5,256 nt of DNA from an uncultured Bacteroidales bacterium (GTDB lineage Bacteria > Bacteroidota > Bacteroidia > Bacteroidales > UBA932): the NCBI GenBank assembly GCA_946187365.1, contig CAMHRD010000101.1, positions 1 through 5,256 of the forward strand, in the 5' to 3' direction. Shown here piece after piece: positions 4,703 to 5,256 of this stretch. The translations under genes were made by a program, and so were the position numbers. How positions within the stretch are numbered: position 1 is the stretch's first letter; each line of letters opens with the position of its first letter. The notes beneath the pieces were generated by a model that did no database searches, was not told the DNA's origin, and saw nothing but the letters and a program-made list of their open reading frames with translations.

Positions 4703-5256
4703 TTAAACTATTTCCGTCATTTCTGCGTCTTTGGAGCGGGAGCCGTGGATGGTTGGAATCTCCTCATTGGAGGCCATATCAAGCTGTTTGCTCCACAGGT
4801 ATTTACGGGTCTCTGCAACAATCACTCCACTAAGAACCAGAAGTGAGATTACGTTAGGAATAACCATAAGTGCGTTGAGTATATCTGCAAAGTCCCATAC
4901 AATAGCAAGGTTTGCAACTGCACCTACATAAACAAGGACTATCCAGGCAATTCTGTAGAGGAATACCGTGCGTCTTCCTGCAAGGTATTCAATGGAGCGC
5001 TCTCCGTAGTAACTCCAACCCAAAATGGTTGAGAATGCAAAGGTTACAAGGCTGAAGGTAAGCACAAGTGAGCCTACGTAAGGAATCTGTCCAAAGGCCA
5101 GCTGGGTGAGTTTTGCACCATCGTGATAATCAATATTTGGGTTGGATATAATGCTGGAAACCACCACAATACCGGTGAGGGCACATACAACCACGGTGTC
5201 CCAGAAGGTTCCGGTAGATGATACAAGAGCCTGGCGTACAGGGTTCTTGGTCTGTG
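4703..5256 (-). CDS. Sodium:alanine/glycine symporter, AGCS family, C-terminal part (5' partial)
   Basis: The frame runs in from the right edge and gives the last 183 residues of an inner-membrane amino-acid carrier of the alanine/glycine:cation symporter family (TC 2.A.25). The first residues, NPVRQALVSSTGTFWDT, form a conserved family segment, and a GTG at 5194 is internal, not the start. AFSTILGWSYYGERSIEYL, another family signature, follows. Four hydrophobic stretches are visible (around V21-I38, then three more), and the charged tail ends in AEMTEIV. Full-length members are usually near 450-550 residues, so more than half lies outside the window. It would import alanine or glycine with sodium. 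The EF-hand gene follows after 6 bases, implying co-transcription, although a symporter is normally self-sufficient. Confidence 0.93.
   Translation of the reverse strand, partial: QTKNPVRQALVSSTGTFWDTVVVCALTGIVVVSSIISNPNIDYHDGAKLTQLAFGQIPYVGSLVLTFSLVTFAFSTILGWSYYGERSIEYLAGRRTVFLYRIAWIVLVYVGAVANLAIVWDFADILNALMVIPNVISLLVLSGVIVAETRKYLWSKQLDMASNEEIPTIHGSRSKDAEMTEIV

Noticed and set aside
5193..5212. GGTGTCCCAGAAGG, similar to the start of the intergenic hairpins
   Set aside because: It encodes the conserved GTFWDT segment of the symporter and has no matching second arm.

Overview
The window looks like a chromosomal segment of a Bacteroidota bacterium, most likely Bacteroidales. The grounds are two close matches to the Bacteroides-type promoter (TTTG or CTTG, 20 bases, then TAnnTTTG), start codons without clear Shine-Dalgarno sequences, a lipoprotein whose residues after the lipid cysteine resemble a Bacteroidota surface-export signal, and several protein families typical of this phylum. 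Genus cannot be fixed from the sequence alone.

Left part (1-1321): the last 31 codons of an unidentified plus-strand gene converge on a minus-strand AlkD-type DNA alkylation repair glycosylase, with a strong shared terminator between them. Upstream of alkD is a 450-base gap holding the alkD promoter, a perfect 10-bp palindrome overlapping that promoter, a tandem pair of identical 41-base hairpin repeats, and candidate control sites for the next operon.

Middle (1322-3450): two convergent two-gene modules, each pairing a transcription regulator with a multi-pass membrane protein. On the plus strand an ECF sigma factor is followed at 2 bases by a four-helix membrane protein with a cytoplasmic coiled-coil N-terminus, a good candidate for its regulator. 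On the minus strand a six-helix membrane protein is followed at 3 bases by a small winged-helix (HTH_34 type) regulator. This second module has its own promoter and a leader of about 170 bases carrying spaced repeats. The modules meet at two hairpins, one a probable bidirectional terminator.

Right part (3721-5256): a tight minus-strand run of a sodium:alanine/glycine symporter (C-terminal part only), a secreted protein with one canonical EF-hand and leucine-rich-like strands, and a TlpA-like thioredoxin-fold lipoprotein. Gaps are 6 and 1 bases, so they are probably co-transcribed. A functional link among the three is not obvious.

Nothing here is a clear new defence or mobile system. The least explained signals are the family of related GTCC/GGAC hairpins in the intergenic gaps, the putative sigma/membrane-protein switch, and the symporter, EF-hand and TlpA operon.
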